From Eucalyptus grandis (Eukaryota > Streptophyta > Magnoliopsida > Myrtales > Myrtaceae), in contig NC_052616.1 in NCBI RefSeq assembly GCF_016545825.1, positions 7,254,001-7,318,000 on the forward strand: 64,000 nt of DNA, given 5' to 3'. The notes under the pieces were generated by a model. That model was not told where the DNA came from and searched no databases. It worked only from the letters and a program-made list of their open reading frames with translations. A program made the translations under genes and the position numbers. Shown in pieces: positions 12,046 through 25,983 of this stretch (its first letter is position 1; every line of letters begins with the position of its first letter).

Positions 12046-13178
12046 TGTTGGAGAAATCTTCTTGAAGTGTTTTGAAGTTGACAAATCGTTTCTATCGCCT
12101 AGTCCGAAGGCTTACAGACTATGCTATTTAAAGTCTGAAGACCTTGGGACAGCCAAACTCAAGACTCAAAGTCTATCCTCATTGACGGTCACTAATCCGT
12201 TGAAGAAAGGTTATCCATAACTGGATGTTTCGTTAAGGATTTAACCTTATCAACTCGGAGAAGATCTCATGGTGGAGAAGACATAAACGGAGTCCTTTGA
12301 TTGATTGAAGATTGATTCGATAATTGAAGATCCGGTGATTGCCTAAATATTATTGGAAGGTTCTCGCTTATGGAAACCGAGATCCCGATTGTATGGGCGA
12401 ACATGATTGATGGGCTATCAACACGTTCCTTTAATAGCTTGAACAATCTTCCTAATTGATTCCGTCCAACGGGTAGATTGGAGGAATTCCTTTGGTAAGT
12501 GCCAACGGGTATGATGGCATAAAGGAGTATATAAGGAAGACTGTCTTAGTTGTTCAAGGTGTGCGCGATAGAAGAATTCCAAAATCTGAAGCTCCTTTTT
12601 GTTTAGACAAATCCTTTGAGCGAATACTTGTATACGAAAGAGAGAGTCTATAACCACCGCCCGCGGTGGAAGCGGTGGTTAAGGCTTGGTACCCCAAACG
12701 CAGGGGGAAGAGTTCGAGACTCCGTGGAAGCGTTGCTTCAATGCAAACGCGCGGTTTAACCGCGTTTGGGGGTCAGCGGTGGGATCCCCGGCGCTCCAGG
12801 GTTTACTCTCCCCGCGAAGCGGCGTCCGGAGGTTCCCTAGGTCATCAAAAAAAAAAAGAAAAAAAAAAGGAGAGAGTCTATATTTGTGAGAAATCTTGAG
12901 GAGGTGTGGTAGAACATCTACCTTTGTGGAATCAAGGCAAAGCTGTGCTGTAACTCTCTCTTGTTCATAGTGGAATCCAGCCAATAGGCTGTCGGTGAAG
13001 AAGAGTGGACGTAGGCTTGATATAAGCTGAACCACTATAAACCGCGTGTTCAATTTTTCTTCTCTCAGTCTTACTTTGATTATCGTTTCCTCCAACTGTC
13101 TAGTATTGTGCAATTGCTTGAGAAAAATTCTTTATATACCTATTCACCCCCCTCTAGGTACTCATACTAGCAATATCA
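12046..13178 (+). repeat. Sirevirus 3' LTR, interrupted by a SINE
   Basis: TGTTGGAG...AATATCA, 1,133 bp. It is 233 bp longer than the 5' LTR, almost all of it explained by the SINE and its duplicated target (12640-12882). Confidence 0.94.
12653..12869 (+). mobile_element. tRNA-derived SINE inside the 3' LTR
   Basis: About 217 bp, flanked by a 13-bp direct repeat GAGAGAGTCTATA (12640-12652 and 12870-12882). Pol III A box-like TGGTTAAGGCTTGG at 12676-12689 and B box-like AGTTCGAGACTCC at 12711-12723, about 35 bp apart as in tRNA. The body is GC-rich and ends in an A-rich tail (12847-12868). The 5' LTR keeps the empty site (near 4030-4045), so the SINE landed after the retrotransposon. Confidence 0.9.
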
Positions 13179-13183
13179 TCTAC
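13179..13183. repeat. Target-site duplication TCTAC, 3' copy
   Basis: Matches 3434-3438. The following CACATGATGTACGG continues the pre-insertion sequence seen uninterrupted at 13868 onward. Confidence 0.93.
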
Positions 13184-13243
13184 CACATGATGTACGGATG
13201 TAGAACTTGGCCTTATAGATTGGTGTCAATGGTGGAATAGAGA

Positions 13244-13928
13244 GTAAAAATAGAAAATAACTATTTTTGAAAAGAAATTATTCCTCAAAAGAGAAATGTT
13301 ACCATTTGCATTCTTACTTTTCAGCCTTCCAAGGAGTGGTACAATAGTTTCAACTTTTAAAAAAGAAAGAGAGCCATTTTTCTCCTTTTCACACATGGTG
13401 TTGGGAGAGAGAGAGAGAGACGGCTATTGATAGACCAAGAGAAGAAACTATGGCTAGCTCAGACGCAAGAAGTTACCAGGAAGATAGAGTAGCAAGTGTT
13501 CCCGAACTTTAGAGACCCCGTCCTTATCGGCCAATAGCATTTGACGTTAAGGTCTTTGTCCTGATATATTATGACTTTCTGCTTCAACTATTTTCTCACG
13601 GACCCATTAGCATTTGATTGGTTGCCTAGTACTGCTCCGTTAATGAATGACGAAGAGAGGCCCACGCACAACGTTACTGATGGCATCTCCTGCAGTTTTT
13701 ACATTAGCAACTTCATTGAGTTTTTAGCTTCATCTCAGCGTCAGGAGCTAAATTCATACATTTTTCTGGACAACACGAGACAATCCAACTTTCACTTGGA
13801 CTAATTAATCCATACGGACGTGTGTAATAATGGACTAGTAGTGTTGTTCACACGTATCGGGGTAGTCTCTACCACACGATGTACGGATGTAGAACTTGAC
13901 CTTACAGATTGGTCTCAATGGTGGAATA
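13244..13928 (+). repeat. Tandem-duplicated module, copy 2
   Basis: Repeats 2784-3438 plus 13184-13239, ending TCAATGGTGGAATA at the same point in both copies. It has a much shorter GA run and an extra GCTAGCTCAGACGCAAGA stretch (near 13452) that the right arm also has. So copy 2 resembles the right arm more than copy 1 does. Confidence 0.8.
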
Positions 13929-14748
13929 CTGTAATTTTAACGCTTTTTTTTTTTTTTGCCCCCAAACCAATATGAAAACCAAACATGATCACTTAACTAA
14001 TCATTATTCAATGATTTAAATTTGCGTTGTTCTATAAATTCCTTGAAAAAAATCCGACAAAATTTATCTTTAGCAATGTACTTTATTCTAGAAACAAGAC
14101 GGAAGACAATCATGCATACAATCACATCACTTGATTTTAGAAACAGTATCTTTAGCAATGCTAAAACCTCTATTTCCCCGATTGAGCAGTCTAACCAGGC
14201 CTTTGACGCCACATTGCGGGTTGGACTTGGATATGGACATATATAATCCTTTGGGGAAAAAATTCTAACTTCCTCTCTCTCTCTCTTCCTGTTTTCCGGT
14301 TGTGCTTTTATGTCATCGTATGAATAAGGTTGCTAAGCTCATGCTAAGAGTGAAGTCAAGTAAATAAATTAGACAGAGCTAAAAATTACCATTCCCAAAA
14401 TATTATTTATTTTCCTCAGCAAACGGAGAAGCTCGCTACTCCATTTTCTTGCAACATGGGTTTAATTTTGCTGGGTGGTATTCAGCCTTTCTCACTTCAA
14501 AAACTAGCTCAAATATGATACTTTCCCTCACACTTATAAAGTGGCTACCTGCCTCTTCCACAACCGATGTGGGATAAACCCCAATGATCTCTCCCTCACA
14601 CATCGGGTTTTGGTCGGAGGCCACTACAACCCTCTTCGAGTGATTGTTGGGTCCAAACTTATTGGTAACCTTGGCTCTCTCAGACTTGTTGATAACCTAG
14701 CCTCCGATACCAGTGTTAGGTGGTTTTGAGCCTCTCACATCCCAAAAG
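13929..14748. other. No gene recognised (left arm)
   Basis: AT-rich sequence mirrored at 41713-42540. Short frames at 13997-14246 exist on both strands and are kept in the mirror only because the DNA is duplicated. A CT run lies near 14273-14287. Confidence 0.5.
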
Positions 14749-14903
14749 TTAGTTCAAATAACTCAACTGTTTGGTGGCCAACAAATACATCTCGACCGCC
14801 ATAGACCAAGAAGGGTAATTGGTTCCATCTAGCTCGACGAACTCAACTTCATATTAGTAAGATTGGTATCCATGCTCACACTAGGTTCAGAGTTTCTAGC
14901 CAT
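14749..14903 (-). pseudogene. Copia gag N-terminal fragment (left arm)
   Basis: Mirror of 41557-41712 with one base missing (near 14850), so the frame is broken. The right-arm copy shows a gag start typical of Copia elements (LDGTNYPSWSMAVKMYLLAT). It lies on the same strand as the PBS and LTR at 15535-15878. Confidence 0.75.
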
Positions 14904-15534
14904 AACTCAATAATAAATAAAAAACATAAAGTCATCCCTTAAGGCATTAAGCTGTTTAGATATCGAAGCGACACTAAACCATCCAACACAAAGTTCTAGA
15001 TCAACAACAAGACCTATCAAAATTTCATAATTGTAAACAAACCCATGTCACTTTTCGTTGAGAAGTGAATCCACTAATTGTCATATGAAAACCAACCAAT
15101 CAAACTCTAAAATGATTACCGACCAAAAAAAAAAAAAAAACTCTCAAATGATTGCATTCGCTGCACTTGCAATCCTTGGCCACATCACCTAAAAGAGAAT
15201 ATTCCGATAGATGAGTAATTATGTGCACATCACCCTAGAAGAACTTCATGTCCTATTGCTTCAAAGTGCTCCGAAAGTCTGACACACTAGATGTTCCCTA
15301 AGCCAGGAAGGAGGAGAATACCTCATTCGTGCCACTAGATTTGCTCTCGAGGATAGGCGACCACAGCTATGGTTCAAACGATGCTAGATTTGGTCACCAA
15401 GCCTTGGCAATAATGACTAGAGCATCGTGGATGTTGCCGTTCGGCAAAGGTGGTTTCTCGCCATCTGGCGACGGTGGTTTCTCTGATGATATAACGATGA
15501 CTATCGGTGGCTAGAGTAAAAGGTGTATTTTTGT

Positions 15535-15878
15535 GGCTCTGATACCATGTAATCGAAAGAGAACAAAATTGTTATTTTCATAATTAGGGATTACATCAAA
15601 ATATTTAGTGAGCATTAGAGTTCACAAACAATGAAGAAGACTAAACTACCCTTCAACATAAGGCAATCCTTCGAACCCAGTGCACATTAGAAATCTCCCA
15701 ATTCTATTTTTTTTTTCTTGCTTTAACATTCTCAATGATGTATCCATGCATCCCAAGCAAATAAATGCATCCTCGCTGCTCGACACTACACACCCAAATG
15801 CCTTTCTAGAGCTAATGTTGTTTCTTGTCATTTCTTTTGTATAAGTCCTAATATCCTCCACTCAAGTTGATTTCAACA
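15535..15878 (-). mobile_element. Copia LTR (331 bp) plus PBS, truncated element (left arm)
   Basis: Minus strand: TGTTGAAATCAAC...GATTACA LTR (15878 to 15548), immediately followed by the tRNA-iMet primer site TGGTATCAGAGCC (15547-15535). The gag fragment follows at 14903-14749. No 3' half or second LTR is seen, so it is a truncated relic. The right-arm mirror is 40588-40931 with the same LTR length. Confidence 0.75.
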
Positions 15879-15944
15879 ACGTTCTTCTCATCCGATAGCC
15901 AACATCATCTATAGAGCCCTATTATCCGAGAAAGCTGAGTTACT

Positions 15945-16185
15945 ATTTTACCAGCAAAGCTAGCCGCATCAGCTACTTACTATTTCTATTAGATTCTCAG
16001 CTTGGTCATTATGATGCGAGTTGCAAAGGTCGTGTCGTTCAGTAATTGTTTGAAAGCAAAGGCAGCCGCATCGACTGTTTGCTATTACGAAGTCAGCCGC
16101 ATTGGCTGTGTCGTCTAGTTACTATTTTAGGCAGCAAAGCCAGCCGTATCAATCACTTGCTGTTTTACCGCCGCTCATATTAGGG
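15945..16185. repeat. Degenerate minisatellite with AGCCGCATCRRCT motif
   Basis: At least four units in which AGCCGCATC or a variant is followed by a ..CTTRCTATTT segment (near 15960, 16044, 16094 and 16142), spaced irregularly at 30-90 bp. Mirror at about 40280-40520. Confidence 0.55.
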
Positions 16186-16297
16186 AACTGACTCCACCAC
16201 CAGACACACAGCGCTCAGATGAGCCAAATTCTGAAATATATAGTCTAGTTGTTTCTTGGTTTTTAATTTAAACTCAGGACTTAAGTTTGAGAGGGGA

Positions 16298-16556
16298 TGT
16301 TAGAGATAATTAGAACAATGTTTTAGGATATTTTCCTATATTAGAGAAAATTAGAATGTTTCCATTGGTTTTCAGTATCTCTCAAGATTGTGCAATATCT
16401 TCTTTGATTATTCACATCTTTGATTGATATATGTTAGCTTTGATTGTCTCTCGTAAAGCCTATAAATAGGTTAATATTTTTTTTATTAAATTTATCGAAT
16501 TATACAGAAATTCCTCAAATTTGTTTTCCGTACTATTAATCTCAACTGTACCAACA
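16298..16556 (+). mobile_element. Second Copia 3' LTR relic (left arm)
   Basis: Polypurine tract TTTGAGAGGGGA directly before TGTTAGAGATAATTAGAAC, ending GTACCAACA, 259 bp, with a TATA-like CCTATAAATAGG inside. No matching internal region follows upstream. It faces the 331-bp LTR relic head to head. Mirror copy 39910-40167. Confidence 0.65.
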
Positions 16557-16854
16557 CAGAATTTGCCAAATATTTGCCCCCCAACTTTGGAATGACACAA
16601 ATAAGCAAGGCCTAACGGCCACCCAACTTACAGTAACTTGCTATTTCACAATTTTACGTTCATACATTTCCAAGCAAGATCGACCTTGATTAAGGAAAAA
16701 AAGAAAAGGAACACAGAGACTCTGCTTTAACAGCAGTACATGTAAATAGGATCATGCTAGTACTTATTATTCACTCCATGTCCAAGACACGAGCTGGCTA
16801 TAGTTTGCATCTCCGAGCTGAACTTTCGAATGTGTTGGTTCAGGCATCCTCTTT

Positions 16855-20008
<3,154 letters not shown>

Positions 20009-20190
20009 GACTACTTGAATCGTTCTTCTCAGCAACAACTGATTTTGGTAGCTTTAGAACATCAGAAGACACAACCTGAAGTTTAGGACAGAAGGTGGAA
20101 ATCTCAAATATAGAGAGAGAAGACCTTGTGGTTTAAGATAAAGATACATTTTCCATTGCAAAGGGTGGCTTAAGCATCGCCATGAAGAAA

Positions 20191-20196
20191 TTTATA
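20191..20196 (-). promoter_or_regulatory. Candidate TATA box of kinase B, left copy
   Basis: TATAAA within GCAATATAAATTTCTTC, conserved at 36305-36310 in the other arm. Here it is about 185 bp upstream of the chosen ATG; the left copy has a small extra segment between the two. Position and conservation support it; no expression evidence. Confidence 0.4.
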
Positions 20197-20439
20197 TTGC
20201 TCTAAGGGGAAGATTTTCCTCGTCAACTATTGCTGTCAATATCCTGATTTTTCCCTGTCTAGTAGCTTAAAATGGCCTTTCGAAAGTCTTCCACATGGTG
20301 GTCTTTTTCGTTGAGACCACTTTCTTCTTTGGCTCTTATGGACATTTATTATTTCTTCTCATAGGGTGATTCTTGGAAGGTCGCTCTACCTTGACTTATG
20401 GGTCAAGAATAGTGATCTAGCAAGCCATGTGAGAGCATT

Positions 20440-20830
20440 AATGTGACAATCCAGACCCGGGAAGTGCGGAGGTACGGTCTAGTGCAACGCCTCAGCAGTA
20501 CATGGGTGAGGCTAAGCACATGTCTCATGTCCCACATTGTCTAGGGGGAGTTAATGCGTTTTAAAGCCGTGAGGGTAGAAGGCCCAAAGTGGAGGTATCA
20601 GAGTCAATTCCTGGGGAGAATATGACAAAGAGCCGACTCTCGCAGCGTGTGGGGTCACAGCAAGGGCCTTGTGTCTTAAAGGGTGAAGAATGTGACAACC
20701 CAGACTCGGGAAGTAAGAAGGGGCAGGCTAGTGCAACGCCTTGGCAATACGAGGGCGAGGCTAAGCGCATGTCTCTTGTCCCACTTTGCCTGGGGGGAGT
20801 CCTGAGCTCAAAGCGAACAATATTACATGT
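20440..20830. repeat. Internally repeated segment upstream of kinase B (left)
   Basis: Two related blocks (about 20442-20560 and 20690-20810) share GTGACAATCCAGACCCGGGAAG / GTGACAACCCAGACTCGGGAAG followed by CTAGTGCAACGCC and CATGTCTC.TGTCCCAC. The middle has a gene-like frame (20589-20843) that I do not trust. It looks like a piece of a dispersed repeat. Mirror 35640-36060. Confidence 0.55.
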
Positions 20831-21146
20831 GATTACATACTGATAGCTCCCGAGTCCTTATAGTTAATGATGGGGATTTTCGCCCTTCGAGGGTAACTGA
20901 AGACAAAGCAATTAAGTCTTTGAAAGTGATCAATAAGAGAGAGAGAATACCATGGAAATTTTACATAATCAGACACTTCAAAAGCTTAAAATGCAAGCCC
21001 ATGAAGTTTTATTTTCATTTTTGGACAAAACATTCATAAGTTGACAAACTCAAGATGCAAACCCAATCACGACTCAAATCCCAAACATCATATCGATATT
21101 GACTACCCATGATCTGATCACTCCTACTCTGTTCTCTTAAACTTAA

Positions 21147-21742
21147 TCAATAAAATACTACGATGGAGAGCTTGAAAAGGGTCAAATCCACCGTCTCGCT
21201 TAGGAGTTTATAACTTCGGAAATAGAAGTAACGCAAGTCACAACCATTCTTAGATTGCTCTTGACATAATATAGTGTAGCAGATTATAATTGAGTATTTA
21301 AAAAGTTAAATCATATTCAATTCATAATTAAAAAAATCCCGCAACATCACTCAATATGTCAGTCATAAGTATATCCCGCATCAATTGGATTAGTGCAATG
21401 TGTGATTGAATTTATGATGCGAATTGAATATGGGTAAACACTAGAGGCCATTTCCACATTTGAGGGTATTTCCAGCGCTTCTACAATTTGAATTCTAATT
21501 TGGAACAAATAGAAACATCAAGGGGTAGTTGCAAACGTTGGAAGGAGGGGGCTAATTAGACTTCACCGCATAGTTGGGGGGTGGGGGTGGGGGCAGCGTT
21601 CACAATTCACAATTTTTCCAGAATTTTGTCTAAAGCACTGCCTCCTGAGATGAGAAGTAGAAGCATGAATCCCAACAAAAGGAACCAAATATTGGAATCC
21701 CAACTTTTGATGACACAAAGAGTTCATGTTTTGCTTTTCTAT
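21147..21742. other. 596-bp segment present only in the left arm
   Basis: In the right arm GGAAATGT joins directly to TTAAGTTTAAG (near 35316-35324). In the left arm the same two sequences are separated by this block. It has no target duplication or terminal repeats, and includes a G-rich run (GGGGGGTGGGGGTGGGGG near 21576). A deletion in the right arm is as likely as an insertion here. Confidence 0.8.
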
Positions 21743-21837
21743 ACATTTCCAAGCAAGATTGCCTAACAATAGCAAGTTGAACTCGAAACAGTAAGAACAG
21801 GACATGTAGTGAGAATCGTGCAAAAATTCAGATCATG

Positions 21838-22146
21838 TCATCTTCCTTGAAGAACAGTAAGAGTGACGTCGTTGGCAGAACATGTCTTTTGGCTTTGTCC
21901 AGAGGAATCCGTGTCTTGGGTTATTTTCCTCGCGGTGAATGCAGGTTGCTTTGGACGGGGAAGATCCACAATTTCACTGTTGATCATAGAAATAACTGTT
22001 GATATGGAAGGCCGATCTTTTGCCCTTTCTTGTGTACAGAGAAGCCCCACATTTATGCACCTTGAAAGCTGAACCTCAAAGGGTGTAGCAGGCATGGTTG
22101 GGTCCACTAGTGCTAGAACATCCTCTTCATTCCATAACTTCCATGC
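21838..22146 (-). pseudogene. Kinase A remnant: last exon only (left arm)
   Basis: The 309-bp final exon (kinase subdomain XI and C-terminal tail, ending [13 protein letters not shown]) is identical in protein to exon 34914-35222 of the right-arm gene. It keeps its AG acceptor. About 80 bp upstream of it (22224-22226) the sequence jumps to DNA that in the right arm lies 4 kb away, so all earlier exons are gone. It cannot encode a receptor. Confidence 0.92.
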
Positions 22147-22223
22147 CTGTAAATTAATCAAGTCAATTAACTATTGGAGTTCCAATTTATGAGAATAGAA
22201 TGCGGTTCCAACTTCTATATCAA

Positions 22224-22226
22224 TGA
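22224..22226. other. Deletion junction in the left arm (TGA microhomology)
   Basis: Joins sequence equivalent to right-arm 34837 onward with sequence equivalent to 30794 and below. TGA is present at both broken ends. The missing interval is right-arm 30795-34836, 4,042 bp. Confidence 0.88.
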
Positions 22227-23010
22227 TGGCTGAACTGCATTAGCCCAAATTACTCTCTGCAAGAAACACGAGCAAACCTCTAATTTCCCCCTAAACCGCA
22301 CATACTGAAACTCTGATCTTTCTACACCTATTCGTGGTCTCAGTGGCTGCGGATGACTCGAGTTACGAAAGTCAAGCCCCCGCCAACTTCCAGTCACCCT
22401 TCCCCCTGTCAAGCCGCACGTGAGAGGAGGAGGAGGAGGATGAGGACGACGACGACCGGACATCACATCTTCAGTAACTCGTCACAGCATGTGAGTTGCG
22501 TGGGATGGGATTGAGGGACGAAGACTGAGTGGTGGGTCAAGTCGTCTCCCCTGTGATCACATTGCCACGGTCCCAGCTCTCTCAATTTATTCGCACGAGA
22601 CAACGAAGGAGGGGACGGTGGGGAAGGAACGAAAGGACATGTCGGAGACACAGTAGACGGAGAAGTCATTGACCCGTGACTCAGTCTGGTCATTTGTATA
22701 GGTAGACTTTTGGAAGTATAGTATAGTTTGGAGATAGGTTTCCCTATTCCTACCCAGATTCCTGTCTTTTTGCTTGTAATGTAATGAACTTGTGAATAGC
22801 AAATCTGGTGTAAATAAAAGAAGCTTAAGTATGTTAGTTATATTTGTAAGGTTTTAATTGTTAAAGGAATATTCATAAATGTTTGATTACGCTTCTGCAT
22901 ACTAAAAGAGAGTAATAATATAAGAAATAAGTGTCAGGTGACGCTCTGGGCGTCACAGTGATGGCCTTACCCAAGGCCTTTGTGAGGGCGAGGCCTTTGT
23001 AGCAGATCGA
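22227..23010. other. No gene recognised; short frames mirrored at 30010-30795
   Basis: An arginine/proline-rich frame (22215-22466 minus) and neighbours at 22463-22802 are preserved in the mirror. They overlap each other, have GGA-repeat composition (GAGGAGGAGGAGGA near 22427) and match no family. The right-arm frame extends to 30833 and is cut by the deletion here. Confidence 0.4.
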
Positions 23011-23013
23011 TTG

Positions 23014-25854
23014 TGGCATCTTAAAATTTGACCATTTCGATATATATTTGAAATGGTTATTTCATTAATGCATTGATAGTTAATTTACTATGAATTGATC
23101 ACTTATAAGTTAACTAATTTATTAGGCGAGGTTGTAAAGGGTTAAATTGCGAAAGATCGGAGAATGCAATAAAGGATTGACTGCTTGACCATAAGGATCG
23201 ATAATGGTTAATATTGCACTGTTATAAGTCAATTAGCGCACTGATATAAATCAATTCAATGTACTTGGCTCGCGGTTAGTTCCGCACGATTACGATACTA
23301 TCATTTAACGATGATAAATCGATTTTCTATTAATCTCGTTCTCATGGGTACATAATTGAAACCCCGTGATTACATGACAACTGAGGGTCATCCATGATTC
23401 AAAGAGGCACGAATGTGGATTGAAAATTATCGACTACAAGTTAACTGCAGGAAAATCCTTAAAAGCCACCCAATAGTTTATGTCGTATTGAAGTCGCACG
23501 TGATCAATTTTAACCGTGAAATTAAATTTGATTTCAGATATTGAACTTTCAAGTATTTCTAGATCAATCTATTGGACATCGCCTTATTTGTCCGTCGATT
23601 TATCAACAAGATTAGAATTTTTGGGAAAATGATGAAACGATCGAGAATTGGAAGCTGGAAAGGGAGCCGGGTGGGGCGAAGGCCTAATGGCCCTCACACC
23701 TTCAAATCTCGGCCATGAGGGCCAAGTGGGCCAAGCTGAGCCTATTTTGAGCCCAAAGGCAAAATTGTAAATTTTGGTTAAAATGTTGACTTTTAAGAAA
23801 ATAAAAACAAAAGGAAATAAAGAAAGGAAGGAGAGGGTTTTAGGGACTTTGTTTGGAAAATATCCTAATTCTCTCTCTCTCTCTCACGTCCCCCCCTTAG
23901 CTGAGCCTTCTTTCCCTCCACCTCTCTCTCCTTTGCTTTCGTCTTCCTCTTCCCTTTCTTGGTTTCTTTCCTCCATCACCGACCCTCCCCATTGCCGTCC
24001 CTTTGGCCGCTAGACCATCGCCGCTCACAGCCTGTCCGTCAGTTGTTGCCGTTGCTTGCTCCGCCATTCAACGACGTGTTGATCATCGAGCCCCCATCGA
24101 GCTTAGCCGCCCCCTCCACTTCACCCACTGCCATTCTTGTCGCCCCTTAGTTGCACCACCGTCACCGCCGCTTGCCACCGCTCGTTGCCGCGCCACCACT
24201 TGCCTGTCCTCACCGCCGCAAGCCACCACCCATCGCCCAAGTCAAGCAACCACCACCACCGAACCACCCTTGATGGCCATGAGCCTCAAAAGCCGAGCTG
24301 CTGCCGTTCGTGCCACCGTTCGAGCCGTGAGCCCCGTGTTCTCAACGTTGTCGTGCAGCTATTGCCAGGAGCTTGTCGTCGCTGGAAAATCATGAGTTAA
24401 CTCATAATCATTGATTATGTAGTTAATTGTGTTTAGAGGTAGGTTTAGTTTAGGCTAATGGTAGTTAGTGTTAGTTAACTATGATTTAGCTTTAACTATG
24501 GTTAATGATGGTTTCTATTAAAATTAAGTGTGGTTAGTTTAACTAATTGTTGTTAGATTAATTAAAAATTGTTAGTTAAATTAATTGTGGTTAGATTAAT
24601 TAAGTGTGATTAGCTTAATTAATAACATATTAGTCGTTAAGTAGAATTTTATGCTTGATTTTCTAGATGAATTTACGCATAATTCTGATTGTTTGAGCTT
24701 GTTATGCCATGTTAGCTATTGTCCAATGTATAAACCTTATTTACTATTTTCAAAGAAGGTTTTGTTGGCAAGAAAATGTTATATTCTTTGGTGTCGTGTT
24801 TGGATGCCGTGTTTTACATGTCAAATGGGACAATGGAGTTTTAAAATGAAAGTTTGCAAAATTTGGCGAGTTGATTTTGAGCACGAGACCACATGCGATT
24901 ATTTTACTGGAATTTTAAGTGTGAAAATTTGCCAAAGTTTGTTATTTGAGCATGAACTCTTTTACACTAGGGTAATTGATGGCAAATGATATTAGCTTGA
25001 GTGTTGGTGTGCTTGAGTGGTCACTTAATCGAACTTGTCACCTAACGGGAGTTTGGGGAGATGCTCAATGTTTATCAGATGTTTGACGGGGGTCCAGATG
25101 CTGAGTTGCGGTTGAAGCCGGACCAATGCTTTTTAAGGAATGCCAACTAGGCGGGGGTTCTAGACAATACAGTGCCTGATGAGGTGGGATGATACCCAGT
25201 TATGCCAAAAGACCGCTGACTCTTGTATTGGCCATGGCCCAAGGGGTCGTAATAATTGGAACGTGTGTGTTGGTATTGCACCTGGATATTGTGGAATGGA
25301 TTCTAACTGTTGATTATACTTAATGCATTGATATCGGCATATATAATGTACTAAGGCATGCTAATGTGAGGTAAGATTGTATATCGTTGCATGTTTAGGC
25401 TACCTCTAGGACGAATTCATGTTCTAATCGAGGGTTGAGCTGTTAACTCGCTAAGATTTTTTTATCTCATCCATGTTGTTGTTAAATATTTCCAAGTCCG
25501 TAGAATGGATCGTTGTTACGTTCATATTAGGATCCCATGGACCAAGATACGGTTGTGACCTCATACCCTATTATGGGGACCGACCGTATGCACGAGCGAG
25601 GGATCATGACGGTGTGGTTAAATGAGGGGTTAGTCGCCTAGGTGCCTCATAGATTTAAGGCTTGGTTTGTTCAAGAGGGTGATATTTGTTTTGGTCTGTC
25701 CCTAAATAAAGAGAAGCCCTTGGAGTAATGTGGGGGAAGAAGGTGAGGCCTTCTTTGAAATTTTTGAAAAAACGAAGAGGAAGCTATAAGTTTTCTTGGG
25801 CAGGAGGGAGACGGGAGAAAAGTTCCATGCCGTAATAAATGCATTACAGAGGGG
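23014..25854. repeat. Inner repeat segment of left arm, LTR-like start
   Basis: Begins TGTGGCATCTTAAAATTTGACC, a start common in large Ty3/Gypsy LTRs, and runs without a gene to the spacer. It includes an AT-rich part with many GTTAACT/AGTTAAT words (24370-24640), a GC-rich part (23880-24395) with proline/arginine-rich frames on both strands, and a 112-codon frame (24651-24989). That frame is well conserved in the mirror (26856-27194) but unrecognised. In this inverted layout the two ends look like TGTGGCATC...GATGCCACA from 23014 to about 29995. I cannot say which Gypsy family, if any. Confidence 0.5.
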
Positions 25855-25949
25855 AGCCATCGCCTACGGAGCCACGTGTCGACTCTGAGTGGTCTTACCC
25901 ACCGCCTACATGGAGGGTAAAACCCTGCTAATATTTTCTCCACCCCAGC

Positions 25950-25981
<32 letters not shown>
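25855..25981. other. Central spacer of the palindrome
   Basis: 127 bp without a mirror copy, between the arm ends AGAGGGG (left) and CCCCTCT (right). The right end is a TC dinucleotide run of about 28 bp (25953-25980). The short loop means a transcript or single strand crossing it could fold back on itself over kilobases. Confidence 0.85.

Positions 25982-25983
<2 letters not shown>

Larger units (their letters stand above)
3439..13178 (+). mobile_element. Full-length degenerate Sirevirus (Ty1/Copia) retrotransposon
   Basis: TG...CA ends, flanked by a perfect 5-bp target duplication TCTAC (3434-3438 and 13179-13183). In order: 900-bp 5' LTR, initiator-Met PBS, gag, protease, integrase, RT and RNase H remnants, an extra ORF region after pol, the polypurine tract AAAAGGGGGAGA, and a 3' LTR. 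The polypurine context (TTTGTCACCATCAAAAGGGGGAGAT) and its repeat near 11705-11718 are Sirevirus hallmarks, as is a post-pol env-like ORF. The two LTRs differ at roughly 15-25 places by eye besides the SINE, so the insertion is not recent. Pol is broken by stops and frameshifts. The uninterrupted site survives in the right arm (42601-42605) and in tandem copy 2 (13868-13872). Confidence 0.95.

Noticed and set aside
20589..20843. 84-codon frame upstream of kinase B
   Set aside because: Lies in an internally repeated non-coding segment. The mirror frame differs in length and phase.
24651..24989. 112-codon frame conserved in the mirror at 26856-27194
   Set aside because: Conservation follows from the DNA duplication. 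The sequence looks like translated repeat and has no known domain.
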